This document shows positions 1-7,754 of a DNA stretch of 64,000 nt, piece after piece. This DNA comes from Chthonomonas calidirosea T49 (GTDB lineage Bacteria; Armatimonadota; Chthonomonadetes; Chthonomonadales; Chthonomonadaceae): the NCBI RefSeq assembly GCF_000427095.1, contig NC_021487.1:186001-250000 (forward strand). Direction: 5' to 3'. The translations under genes and the position numbers were made by a program. The first letter of the stretch is position 1. Every line of letters begins with the position of its first letter. The notes beneath the pieces are model-generated. The model had not been told where the DNA came from. It saw only the letters and a list, made by a program, of their open reading frames with translations, and did no database searches.

Positions 1-438
1 GAACTGGCGAGGGATGTAGTATTCGCCCGGAGCGCTAGCGGCGATCTGCTCGGCTTTGGCGATGGCGCCGGGCATTCCCTCAATGCCTGGGGTCAGCACA
101 AGACGCGCGCCCAGCGCGCGCAGGAGCGCCCTTCGTTCGCTCGACATGGTGTCGGGCATCACCAGAACGCATGGGTAACCCTTTGCTGCGCACACAAAGG
201 CCAGCCCGATGCCTGTGTTGCCGCTAGTGGCCTCGAGCACGGCCATTCCCGGCTTTAGCAGGCCGGCCTGCTCGGCGGCCTCGATCATGGAGACGGCGAT
301 ACGGTCTTTCACGCTGGATAGAGGGTTGAAATACTCTAGCTTGCATACCACTTCAGCGCGAAGGCCGGCTGCAATGCGGTTAAGACGAACTAGAGGTGTG
401 TTGCCAATCAGCTCCGTTATGTTGTTAGCTATTCTCAT
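1..438 (-). CDS. cysK: Cysteine synthase A, 3' part outside the window
   Basis: PLP-dependent O-acetylserine sulfhydrylase, which makes cysteine from O-acetylserine and sulfide in the cytoplasm. The 146 visible N-terminal residues begin [19 protein letters not shown], the standard opening of the family. The PLP-lysine motif S-S-V-K-D-R is at residues 41-46 (Lys44), and the substrate and phosphate loop T-S-G-N-T-G is at 71-76. The usual length is about 310 residues, so roughly half the gene lies left of base 1. The ATG at 436-438 is 27 nt after the stop of the Rrf2-type regulator, so the two are probably co-transcribed. In Firmicutes the Rrf2 protein CymR works together with CysK to sense cysteine supply, so this pairing makes functional sense. 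The assignment to CysK rather than cystathionine beta-synthase rests on the N-terminal half only. Confidence 0.93.
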   Translation of the reverse strand, partial: MRIANNITELIGNTPLVRLNRIAAGLRAEVVCKLEYFNPLSSVKDRIAVSMIEAAEQAGLLKPGMAVLEATSGNTGIGLAFVCAAKGYPCVLVMPDTMSSERRALLRALGARLVLTPGIEGMPGAIAKAEQIAASAPGEYYIPRQF

Positions 439-465
439 GGTGTTGCTTAAACTCTTTCCTACGTT

Positions 466-912
466 TCAGATGCCGGGCATTATGCTAAGGGCATCATCCA
501 AACTCTGTTTACGGATTACGAGATCTGCCAAAGTCGTCGAGTAGAGGATGTTTGAGATGGCCTCTTCCACCTGCTCTTCGAACTCGTGGACAACCCAAGC
601 GATGCTAGGGGCATTAGCGATCGGTTCTTCCGGCCCTGCAAAGAGCCGATCGGTTCGCAACAGCGCACATACCACATCGCCCACAGTGATCTTGTCGGCG
701 GGTTTGGCGAGCACATAGCCGCCTCCAGCGCCCCGAATGCTGCGCACAATGCCGGCTCCTTTGAGGGCGGCTAGAATCTGGTCGAGATAAGGCCCCGGAA
801 TATTTTGACGTGCCGCGATCTCCCGACTTTGGCAGGCACGTGAAGGAGGTTGCATCGCCAAATCTACCGCGGCGCAAAGACCATAGCGCAATTTTGCGTT
901 AAAGAACGACAT
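466..912 (-). CDS. Rrf2-family transcriptional regulator, CymR-like
   Basis: A 148-residue winged-helix regulator with typical Rrf2 length. The recognition helix region lies at about 28-50 and the wing carries the family signature G-A-G-G-G-Y-V-L at 61-68. The three clustered cysteines that ligate the Fe-S cluster in IscR and NsrR (near residues 90-106) are absent: the only cysteines are C12, C27 and C82. It is therefore more like CymR, the cysteine-metabolism repressor, than an Fe-S sensor. It lies directly upstream of cysK in the same direction, which supports control of sulfur assimilation. A perfect 13-bp palindrome overlaps the -35 box of its own promoter, suggesting autoregulation. The regulatory role is inferred from context; the family call is secure. 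Confidence 0.9.
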   Translation of the reverse strand: MSFFNAKLRYGLCAAVDLAMQPPSRACQSREIAARQNIPGPYLDQILAALKGAGIVRSIRGAGGGYVLAKPADKITVGDVVCALLRTDRLFAGPEEPIANAPSIAWVVHEFEEQVEEAISNILYSTTLADLVIRKQSLDDALSIMPGI

Positions 913-958
913 CGAGACATCACCGTTGGGCTTTAATCTTGACTCAATTTATAAGGTA

Positions 959-987
959 AGTATAGCGTCATTGGTTCCACTTGTCAA
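959..987 (-). promoter_or_regulatory. Sigma-70-type promoter of the Rrf2-cysK operon
   Basis: On the minus strand a perfect TTGACA (982-987) is followed after 17 nt by TATACT (959-964). This is five of six at -10 and ideal spacing. Transcription would start near 952, giving a leader of about 40 nt before the ATG at 912. Confidence 0.85.
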
Positions 988-990
988 GTG
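978..990. promoter_or_regulatory. Palindromic candidate operator over the -35 box
   Basis: CACTTGTCAAGTG is a perfect inverted repeat of 6-bp arms around one central base, and it contains the whole -35 hexamer of the Rrf2-cysK promoter. A dimeric Rrf2 protein bound here would block RNA polymerase. The sequence symmetry is observed; binding by the adjacent regulator is inferred. Confidence 0.5.
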
Positions 991-1478
991 CGTAGGGAGG
1001 GTGAGAACTGTGCCTTCAATCATATTCCTCACAAAACAATAACCCATGTAAGACACGTTGTATCTCTTATTAGGCCTCCGCTAACGAGAAGATGGCGCTT
1101 TGCAGAAGTGTGTAGGCTTCTAGCCTGCAATGAAGAACCCTGACCCTAGAGACTTGAATTCAGAGACCAATTTTGAGACCTATAATTGTGTACGTATTGT
1201 AATAGCCAAGCTGCACCAACGGTAGCCTTTAAGGACGTCAGCTCCGTTACCGAGTCGTAAGGGGATAACGATTTTTGTGTAGGATGCGATAGGGTTGCGG
1301 AATCTGCCCCATTTAATGAAACCATCGAGCGCTTTTATCGTCGTTAGAGTAAAAGACCAAAAACGACCTCTTCAATAAACGGGTTCGATTTATAACAAGC
1401 AGGATAGCGTGAAAGGAACAGAGAATTACAGTGCCAAATAGGGAGTGGGAAGATGGGAATAGTTAGGTAGCGGAGCTA
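991..1478. other. Gene-free stretch at the edge of the RHS island
   Basis: No convincing coding frame, RNA gene or insertion sequence is visible. All frames contain frequent stops and the base composition is more AT-rich than the flanking operons. It precedes the first RHS tip remnant, so it is probably decayed sequence from the accessory island, but no recognisable RHS repeats could be read here. Confidence 0.5.
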
Positions 1479-2059
1479 GTGGCAGGACAGGTGGTTCATG
1501 GGGAATATGACAGGGCTAACTCGGAGCTTGTCTACATGCGGGCACGATACATGGATCCGGTGTTAGGCCGGTTCATTAGTGAAGACCCAAGTAGGGATGG
1601 GGTGAACTGCTTTGTCTACTGTGCAGATGAGCCTATTAATCAGGTGGATAACAACAGACAGGCAGCGCTTACTATCTTCGAAGGCTTTTGGAGCGCTTTC
1701 TGTTATCTGTTAGGACTATGTATCGGCTACATGCTTACAACAGAATTAATCGAAGCTACACATCCAGGACATCATGGTGGCTACGCTTGTACCTACCTGA
1801 AACTGGTTTAGCAGGTCTCGCAGGCATGATACCAATGCTCTTTGTAGGTCCAAAAGCTGACAGGAAAAGAGCAGCTGCAGAGGAGCTCGGGGCGTTCATG
1901 AGTGAACTGATTGAGCGCTTTAATAAGTGTTGCCCCATCGCCAAACTTGGTCTCATAACAAGAGTAGCCCTTCTACGTGGAGTTATCGTTGGTGCAGTTT
2001 GTGCCATAATTGAATTTTATAACTCGGACTATTGTCAGGAAAGTACAAACAATGTCTAG
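1479..2059 (+). pseudogene. Orphan RHS core C-terminal tip 1, apparently frameshifted
   Basis: From a possible GTG at 1479 the frame encodes the end of an RHS-repeat-associated core, with the hallmark Y-M-R-A-R-Y-M-D-P-V-L-G-R-F-I-S-E-D-P followed by an N-Q-V-D segment. It then runs into a new hydrophobic tip (residues about 65-95). That frame stops at 1811. A second frame, open from 1688 to 2059, carries a plausible continuation with a G-L-A-G-L-A-G segment, a charged helix and a second hydrophobic segment, so a frameshift near 1780-1811 probably splits one tip. The stop of the second frame (2057-2059) overlaps the ATG of the next gene (2052), which suggests the tip and its partner were translationally coupled. 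The large N-terminal RHS shell with YD repeats is missing, so this is an orphan tip, not a full gene. A functional short protein from the second frame cannot be excluded. Confidence 0.6.
1532..1650 (+). repeat. RHS core repeat, copy 1
   Basis: This 119-bp segment matches 3343-3461 with about 8 mismatches by eye and no gaps. It encodes the conserved RHS core motif. Beyond both ends the two loci diverge completely. Confidence 0.85.
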
Positions 2060-3155
2060 CAAAAGAGTTCCTCTACATAAAAATCATGGACATTCAAACC
2101 ATGATATATTGCTGTCCTACGATTTCCAAAGTTTCTATTTGATGACCATGTGGTGGCTGATGGCCTACGGTCTTCGGACGCTGATAAGTACGTTTTACTT
2201 CTGCCTTAAGTGGCTGCTAAACAAGCACCTCTCGCCGATGCTGACAAGCTACTCCTTTATGTTCCTTTGCTGTTGTCTAGTAGCGACCTTTTGTAGGCAA
2301 CGGAGGCACCCAGATTACTACAGCCGTCAACTATCTTGGGTGCAACACACTCATCGCGGGCTGTTATTCGGTTGGATAGGCGTAGGTGTGCTATCGCTTT
2401 GGACCTGGATGCGTCTTCCAGAGCCGATGTGGAAACACTACCTTATCGCGGTCATGTTCATGCATGTTTGTTTTTTTCTGTTTGTGGTTGCTGGTCCAGC
2501 TCTAGGAAAATCGTTGATGGAAGCCCGTATGAAGAGAACCTATCTTTTCTTCCAGGAAGAGGAGAACGTTCCTATAGGACAGAAGGTTGAGGGGTACAGT
2601 AACCTGCTGCTTGCGTTCATCTATTTTAATACATGCCCCTACAAGTCCCGAGAGGGCGATACCAGGCTTCGTTTATCTAAAAAGGTGACCTCGCGTTTTC
2701 TTGTCGTTGCAGATGCGCTATGCCAGTTGCTCAAGAGACCGGAGGTTAGGACGGGCAATGACTTGGAGCTGCCCTCTTCTACCCTAGATGTTCTCTTGAT
2801 CCTTCTTGTACGGCTTCCGCTTGTATGCGTAGGGGATAAAGGCAGTGAGACGAGCAGCGAGTTTTTAGCTTTGGAAGAGAGCATTTTGGCTGTTCTGTCG
2901 GGGCGAGGATATGAGGAGGCGATCCCCTACCTAAAGGAGTATCTCCTCTTATTAGATACCAGGGGGCCAGGGGAGGGGGTCGAGGCTTTAAAAAAGCGTA
3001 CCGAAGCGTGTTTAGCGAGCCTGCTTGCCTCGACCGATGCGGATAAGAGATACCTCCTGCGTGGTAGTAGGTCTGATTCGAGGGAGTTAGTGCAAGCATC
3101 GGCAAATCCTCTAGCGAGCCATGGGGTAGAAGAGGAAGAAGAGTTGTTGAAATGA
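2052..3155 (+). CDS. Membrane protein paired with RHS tip 1, candidate immunity protein
   Basis: A 367-residue protein of no family that I recognise. The ATG at 2052 is preferred over the upstream ATG at 2010 because it has an AGGA about 10 nt upstream and overlaps the stop of the preceding tip frame. About four hydrophobic segments lie in the first 160 residues, followed by a soluble helical region and an acidic end (E-E-E-E-E). It sits immediately after an RHS C-terminal tip, which is where immunity genes of polymorphic toxins normally lie. A short pattern in its C-terminal half (leucine-rich stretch, L-P-L, then L-A-V-L about 30 residues later) recurs in the partner of the second tip, hinting at distant homology. 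The immunity role is inferred from position only; it could be another membrane protein of the island. Confidence 0.6.
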   Translation: MSSKRVPLHKNHGHSNHDILLSYDFQSFYLMTMWWLMAYGLRTLISTFYFCLKWLLNKHLSPMLTSYSFMFLCCCLVATFCRQRRHPDYYSRQLSWVQHTHRGLLFGWIGVGVLSLWTWMRLPEPMWKHYLIAVMFMHVCFFLFVVAGPALGKSLMEARMKRTYLFFQEEENVPIGQKVEGYSNLLLAFIYFNTCPYKSREGDTRLRLSKKVTSRFLVVADALCQLLKRPEVRTGNDLELPSSTLDVLLILLVRLPLVCVGDKGSETSSEFLALEESILAVLSGRGYEEAIPYLKEYLLLLDTRGPGEGVEALKKRTEACLASLLASTDADKRYLLRGSRSDSRELVQASANPLASHGVEEEEELLK

Positions 3156-3235
3156 GAGTGCAGTTTAGGGTTGATAGCTAGTAAGCTTATGCCTCGACCG
3201 ACTCCCACCTTACCTATAGGGCTAGGGAGCAGAAG

Positions 3236-3796
3236 TTGAAGACAAGGGGGTATGGTGGTGAGCAAGGCGGTCAGGCGGGGAGCAGCTCTGAGAAGTATGT
3301 GGGGCGTTTAGGCCATGAGAGCGATGGGAGTACGGGGCTCATCTACATGCAGGCACGATACATGGATCCGGTGTTAGGCCGGTTCATCAGCGAAGACCCA
3401 AGTAGGGATGGGGTGAACTGGTTTGTCTATTGTGCAGATGATCCAGTTAATCAGGTGGATAGAACTGGAAAATTACCCCTATCAAATTGGGTTGATTTTA
3501 TCATCTGGTGCTTATTTGAAGTATTTTTCGTTGCCCTAGCTGCGTTCTATGATCCCAAGGGTTATACAGATTTAAAGATATATATACAGGTAGGGTCGGG
3601 TATTATCTGGCTGGTAAGTACTCTGGCAGGCGTCTGGTATGCCTTTCTCCGTCCAACTGGCGAGGATACCATCAAGAACTACCGTGATAGAATAGAGAGA
3701 TTAGAGCAGGAAATTGACGACGAAAAAACCTCTATGGGAGAAGGCAGTTTTGCGAGACGCCTTGATGGTTATTTTGCAGAGGAAATTCTCAATTGA
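3236..3796 (+). CDS. Orphan RHS core C-terminal tip 2 with membrane and coiled-coil end
   Basis: Up to 186 residues from a TTG at 3236, though the frame is open from 3185 just after a TAA. There is no good start or ribosome site, consistent with an orphan cassette rather than an independent gene. The first 80 residues are the RHS core end (G-L-I-Y-M-Q-A-R-Y-M-D-P, then G-R-F-I-S-E-D-P, then N-Q-V-D-R-T-G-K). The tip that follows has two hydrophobic segments (about residues 83-102 and 118-140) and a charged coiled coil (about 147-170). This layout could suit a membrane-acting toxin, but I recognise no toxin domain. A membrane protein gene starts 13 nt after its stop. Confidence 0.65.
   Translation: MKTRGYGGEQGGQAGSSSEKYVGRLGHESDGSTGLIYMQARYMDPVLGRFISEDPSRDGVNWFVYCADDPVNQVDRTGKLPLSNWVDFIIWCLFEVFFVALAAFYDPKGYTDLKIYIQVGSGIIWLVSTLAGVWYAFLRPTGEDTIKNYRDRIERLEQEIDDEKTSMGEGSFARRLDGYFAEEILN
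3343..3461 (+). repeat. RHS core repeat, copy 2
   Basis: The partner of 1532-1650: same length, about 8 differences in 119 bases, same reading frame relative to the RHS core motif. The sharp loss of similarity after the N-Q-V-D codons marks the junction between conserved core and variable tip. Confidence 0.85.
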
Positions 3797-3809
3797 CTGG
3801 AGACCGATG

Positions 3810-4802
3810 ATGCTTGAACGCTACTACCGTAAGCTTTGGCTGGACATGCTTCAAAAGGCTTTGACGCAAGCCGGCCTATCCTCTGCTGACATCGCGTTGG
3901 ATGCCCAGACCTTGACGGTTCAGGCGGTTCCTCAGCCAAATCAGGATGTTGTCGTGCAGCTGCTTCATCTTACCAAGGCTCTATACGATAACTGGCGTCG
4001 AAAGCGAGGTGTCCGTTGTTTCATCAAGTACATGCTAACGGTTGTAGCTCTACAGGGAGTAGGTCTACTGGGAGCAGCGTATTTCGGCGTCACTGGTCTT
4101 AATCGCTACGCAGATGGGCTGGTCGCAGCAGTTGTGTGCGCGTTGCCCTTCACTCTCTTTATGGGATGGAGGATAGTGCACGACGAATTGGAGGCAAAAG
4201 CCTTCAGGCTCAGTGTGCATGCAATAGTTCAAGCTCTGAATGAGGCGATCCATCATCAAAGCCGCCTTACCGAGACGCAGTGGGAGTTGCTCTTGAACCA
4301 GCTCTGCGTGCTGCATAGGAGATCCTGTTATTTGCTAAGTTGCACGCTCGTGCCCTATCTACTGGCCCTCAAGCCTCAAAATCAGCAAGATGAGGGGGTG
4401 GTAAGGCTGTTGTGTGTCTCCTTGCCGTCGCTGCTGAACAGGCGTGGCCAGTTCAGCAATGTGGAGGAGGGCCTTGGATATTCTCCCGATTTTGTTTTAG
4501 CGGTACTTCGTCTGGTGCGGGAGGGCTGTGGGATGTCGCAGGATCTGTCGAGGGTCTTGAGGCGGCTCAAAAGGGAGTTTGCGGGCGAAGAGATAGGGGA
4601 GGTAGCGGGTCAGATATTAGCGGAGTGGTCAAAGGCGAGGTCACAGTTGGAGGAAGCGAAGAGTTTAGGCAGGGCAGCACATTCTCCACGTTGTGAGGAG
4701 GAACGGGCGGTTCTTTTACGTGGGGATGTGAAAGATGTGAAGGGTCAAACGTCTGCAGAGCTGCTGCGGCCAAGCGCGTGCGATGGGTCTGAGGTGGAAT
4801 GA
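3810..4802 (+). CDS. Membrane protein paired with RHS tip 2, candidate immunity protein
   Basis: A protein of about 330 residues with no recognised domain. Adjacent ATGs at 3807 and 3810 both follow GGAG (3799-3802). The second is favoured by its 7-nt spacing, and the longer frame back to 3714 would overlap the tip. It has an amphipathic N-terminus of about 80 residues, two hydrophobic segments (about 88-112 and 118-138), then a long soluble helical region with dibasic patches and an acidic end. It follows the RHS tip in the same arrangement as the 2052-3155 gene and shares with it a similar spacing of L-P-x-L and L-A-V-L motifs. The function is unknown; immunity to the adjacent tip is the best contextual guess. 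Confidence 0.6.
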   Translation: MLERYYRKLWLDMLQKALTQAGLSSADIALDAQTLTVQAVPQPNQDVVVQLLHLTKALYDNWRRKRGVRCFIKYMLTVVALQGVGLLGAAYFGVTGLNRYADGLVAAVVCALPFTLFMGWRIVHDELEAKAFRLSVHAIVQALNEAIHHQSRLTETQWELLLNQLCVLHRRSCYLLSCTLVPYLLALKPQNQQDEGVVRLLCVSLPSLLNRRGQFSNVEEGLGYSPDFVLAVLRLVREGCGMSQDLSRVLRRLKREFAGEEIGEVAGQILAEWSKARSQLEEAKSLGRAAHSPRCEEERAVLLRGDVKDVKGQTSAELLRPSACDGSEVE

Positions 4803-5856
4803 AGCTTAGCCAACGTTGCAGAAGTGCATTTCAGGTGTAGGAAATAAAGCCTGTAACAGATACAGCCGCGATATGGCTAGATCACTGAAAGGGCGAAAGC
4901 TCTATGAGAATAAAAAGCAGATGCCTTCTAGCCTCGATAGGGCAGTTCTTGGATGCTTTAGGAGGGTGACACGCCTTTTTTGCTTCCATCTGTCGGAACT
5001 TCCTTGGACCGTGCATTGCATAGCTCTTCTGTCAGTATTTCTATGTGATTGTTGGCTCTTTTTGGGAAGCCAAAGTTAGCTGCAAACACAAAAAGTCTAC
5101 AGAAAAGGGCTTGGCTATCTAGCATATCACCTTGCAACTGCCAAAGCCTCGTCAGCTACTCCGGCGAGTCAAAGAGCCCAGTGGCCTGGGCGGGTGCCGA
5201 GACAATTGGCAACACTTTATCGAATCGTTTTTCGAGTTGAGGTCATGGTTTGGCGTATCGTCGGGACGTGGTGCACCAGCGTGTGAGCTGGTATGTTTAC
5301 GATGGGTTAGGGAGTTAGGAGTAAGACGATGGGTTTGAGATAGAGCAAGTCTATAGGGTAGTTCCTCCTATATGGCTGGACGATAGAGAGTTTATAAATG
5401 TCGCCGCGAGACTATCTGCATTCGTGTTTACGTTTCTTAGCTGTTGGGTGCGTTTGTATCAGCAAAATATCTCCATGAAATGCATTCCGAGAGAAAATAT
5501 CGAATATGGAAGCAGAAACATGTTGAGAACCGGTTGTGTCTGTTACGTCCATCCTACGGGCTTGATGCCTCTACACTTCTCCGCACTTTGAGAGGCCTGG
5601 GAAGCCTCTCTCTAAAGCGGCAACTCTGTGCTCAAAAGTTGAACCCAAGTGTCCAGAGGATGACGCGAAGCATTCTGTGAAATGAGTAGCATGGCTGAGA
5701 GCGGAATTATGTGGTGATTCCCCGAAGGAGGAACTTTTCCCTGCTCACTTACGTTAATAAAGATTGTACAGAGCGCCCTCGGGAGCCCTTCCGAGAAGTG
5801 TTCTGTGCAGCGCATGTCCTCCTTTTCGATATGTGAAGACCGTCGTGTTTGATGGC
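4803..5856. other. Gene-poor decayed stretch of the RHS island
   Basis: About 1 kb with only short overlapping frames that lack ribosome sites and resemble no protein I know. The one recognisable piece is a fragment of RHS shell coding sequence at 5274-5315. The rest looks like degraded cassette DNA. No tRNA, insertion sequence or terminal repeats were seen that would explain how it arrived. Confidence 0.5.
5274..5315 (+). pseudogene. Fragment of an RHS YD-repeat shell gene
   Basis: The frame reads H-Q-R-V-S-W-Y-V-Y-D-G-L-G-S and is then broken by TAG at 5316 and TAA at 5322. This matches the segment of RHS proteins (S-W-Y-x-Y-D-G-L-G-S) that lies a few dozen residues before the core and tip. 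It shows that a longer RHS gene once existed here. The match is short, so confidence is moderate. Confidence 0.5.
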
Positions 5857-5892
5857 GCCTGTGCTGTAGTTAGAGCACAGGCTTATTTTTTT
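5857..5892 (+). terminator. Rho-independent terminator closing the RHS island
   Basis: Perfect 9-bp arms GCCTGTGCT (5857-5865) and AGCACAGGC (5874-5882) with an 8-nt loop, followed by TTATTTTTTT on the plus strand. It faces rightward transcription from the island. Its T-tract contains the stop codon of the convergent rfbD gene. Confidence 0.85.
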
Positions 5893-6758
5893 GCTTTCAG
5901 GAGCTCTATAAACTCCTCTAAGGCCTCTTGCCAAGCCGGTAGGTCATCACGACCCTGCAGCTCCAGCACATAGCGTCGCAATACGGAGTAGGCCGGACGA
6001 TGGGTCGGCGAAGGCCACTGCTCTGCCGGAATGGGGTGAAGGGTTACATGCGAGATGCCGGCCAACTCCAACGTTTTCTGCGCGAACTCGAACCAGCTGC
6101 ACTCCCCTTTACAAGCGATGTGGTAGGTGCCATAGAGAGGAGTATCCAATAGCTTGATGAGCGCGCGGGAGAGGGCCAGCGTGGAGGTGGGACTGCCGCG
6201 CTGATCGACAACAACGGGCAGTTCATTGCGTTTCTGGGCTAACTCGAGAATGGTGCCGGGGAAGTTCTTCCCGTGAACGCCGAAGAGCCATTGGGTACGC
6301 ACGATGTAGTGGCGGCGACAGAGCTTTTGCACGGCCTGCTCGCCCGCAAGTTTGGAGGCACCATAGTGGTTGATGGGGTTTGGTGGGTCGAACTCGGTGT
6401 AAGGTGTTGTTTTGCGGCCGTCGAACACGAAGTCGGTGCTGATGTAAACAATGGGGATGTCTTGCTCCGCACAGGCGGCCGCCACGTGCCAGGTGCCCAA
6501 GGCGTTGATCTGGAACGCGCGGTCTGGGTCACGTTCACAGCCATCTACATGGGTGTAAGCGGCAGTGTGGATAAGCATATCCGGTTTGCACTGTTGGAGC
6601 GTTGCACGTGTGGCGGAGAAGTCGAGGATATCCAGAGTTACATCGCTTTCGGCATGCTCTCTTTGCGAAGAACGAATGACCTCATGGCCGCTCTGCTCGA
6701 GCAGGCAACAAAGGTCTGTACCCAGCATTCCATTGGCACCGGTGACCAGAATACGCAT
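5883..6758 (-). CDS. rfbD: dTDP-4-dehydrorhamnose reductase
   Basis: A 291-residue short-chain reductase that makes dTDP-L-rhamnose from dTDP-4-keto-L-rhamnose using NAD(P)H; the length is typical for RfbD/RmlD. The Rossmann loop G-A-N-G-M-L-G is at 7-13, the S-T-D-F-V-F-D-G strand with the catalytic Thr at 107-114, and the Y-x-x-x-K pair (Y132, K136) lies in Y-G-A-S-K. It is the last gene of a minus-strand operon that also has rfbB and an RmlC-like cupin. The thymidylyltransferase rfbA is not in this window and must be elsewhere. The product feeds rhamnose into cell-envelope polysaccharide. Confidence 0.92.
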   Translation of the reverse strand: MRILVTGANGMLGTDLCCLLEQSGHEVIRSSQREHAESDVTLDILDFSATRATLQQCKPDMLIHTAAYTHVDGCERDPDRAFQINALGTWHVAAACAEQDIPIVYISTDFVFDGRKTTPYTEFDPPNPINHYGASKLAGEQAVQKLCRRHYIVRTQWLFGVHGKNFPGTILELAQKRNELPVVVDQRGSPTSTLALSRALIKLLDTPLYGTYHIACKGECSWFEFAQKTLELAGISHVTLHPIPAEQWPSPTHRPAYSVLRRYVLELQGRDDLPAWQEALEEFIELLKAKK

Positions 6759-6770
6759 GTGTTTCCTCCC

Positions 6771-7745
6771 CTATTTGTGAAGGATAAGGTAGCCCAGGAG
6801 TCCTCCTTTGGTGTGTCCGTCGAGGGCAAAAAGAACTAAAACCAGCAGAAACCACAGTAGAATGGTGATCTGGAGAGGCCGATCTTGCAAAAGTACCTCA
6901 TCCGGCGCCCCTCCCCAACCCTTTCGATAGACCAGGTAGAGATAGCGAAAAAGCCCATAGAGGACGATTGGAACGGTCGCCCAGAGATGGGGATGCGATC
7001 GAGCAGAAGGCGATTCAACGGCATAGACGGAGTAGGAGATGAGGGTCATAGCGACCACGAGACCGATAAGCTGATCGAGCAGCGGCAGACTGTACTCCTC
7101 AAGGATAGGCCGATGTTTCCCTGCATCGGGGCCAAGTGTGACGATCTCTTGGCGTCGTTTGCCAAAGCCGAGGAAAAGCGCCAGCTCCAGTGTGCAAAGC
7201 AGCAGCCACGGAGAGATGCCGACTTGAATGGCAAAGCCTCCCCCCGCGGTTCGCAAAAGGAAGCCTGCGGCAAGGGCAAACACATCCAGCAACACGATCT
7301 GCTTGAGAATAAGTCCATAGGCCACTTGCAACACGATATAGGCCACGATCGTGATTCCAAACCGGAGGTTAATGAAGAAAGCCGCGATGCTACCCGCTGC
7401 TTCCAAGAGGAAAACAGCGGTCCAAGCCAGCGGAACAGGAAGGGCACCCGAGGCGATAGGGCGATGCCGCTTTTGGGGATGAAGCCGGTCGCGTTCGGCA
7501 TCGAAAATATCGTTCCACAGATAGACCCCGCCCGTGGTGATGCAGAAAATGAGAAAGGCGAGGAGGGCACGTAGAAAGAGCGAGGGCTTGAAGAGGTCAC
7601 CGGCAAACACGAGCGCCGCGAACACGAACAGATTCTTTGTGGCTTGCTTGGGGCGAGTCGCCTCTAGGAGCGCACACAGCGTCCGTTTTAGAGAGCGATC
7701 TGTTTTCGGTAGTGGTTCTGGCAAGGAAGAAGCCTTTGTTTCCAT
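6771..7745 (-). CDS. UbiA-family prenyltransferase, decaprenyl-phosphate phosphoribosyltransferase-like
   Basis: A 324-residue polytopic membrane protein with about eight hydrophobic helices. It has the UbiA motif N-D-x-x-D-x-x-x-D at 78-86 and the following H-R-P-I-A-S-G segment. The opening R-P-K-Q-A-T-K-N-L-F resembles the subgroup that transfers 5-phosphoribose from PRPP to a polyprenyl phosphate (Rv3806c type) rather than ubiquinone or heme O enzymes. It sits 10-13 nt from its neighbours inside a nucleotide-sugar operon, which suits synthesis of a lipid-linked pentose for envelope glycans. The family is clear; the exact acceptor and donor are inferred from subgroup resemblance and context. 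Confidence 0.8.
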   Translation of the reverse strand: METKASSLPEPLPKTDRSLKRTLCALLEATRPKQATKNLFVFAALVFAGDLFKPSLFLRALLAFLIFCITTGGVYLWNDIFDAERDRLHPQKRHRPIASGALPVPLAWTAVFLLEAAGSIAAFFINLRFGITIVAYIVLQVAYGLILKQIVLLDVFALAAGFLLRTAGGGFAIQVGISPWLLLCTLELALFLGFGKRRQEIVTLGPDAGKHRPILEEYSLPLLDQLIGLVVAMTLISYSVYAVESPSARSHPHLWATVPIVLYGLFRYLYLVYRKGWGGAPDEVLLQDRPLQITILLWFLLVLVLFALDGHTKGGLLGYLILHK

Positions 7746-7754
7746 AAAAGACCG

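Noticed and set aside
4816..5680. Several short plus-strand frames of 60-90 codons
   Set aside because: They have no plausible ribosome sites, overlap each other in different frames and resemble no protein; the area appears decayed.
1000..5856. Insertion sequence or prophage as carrier of the RHS island
   Set aside because: No transposase, integrase, terminal inverted repeats or tRNA-flanked direct repeats could be found.
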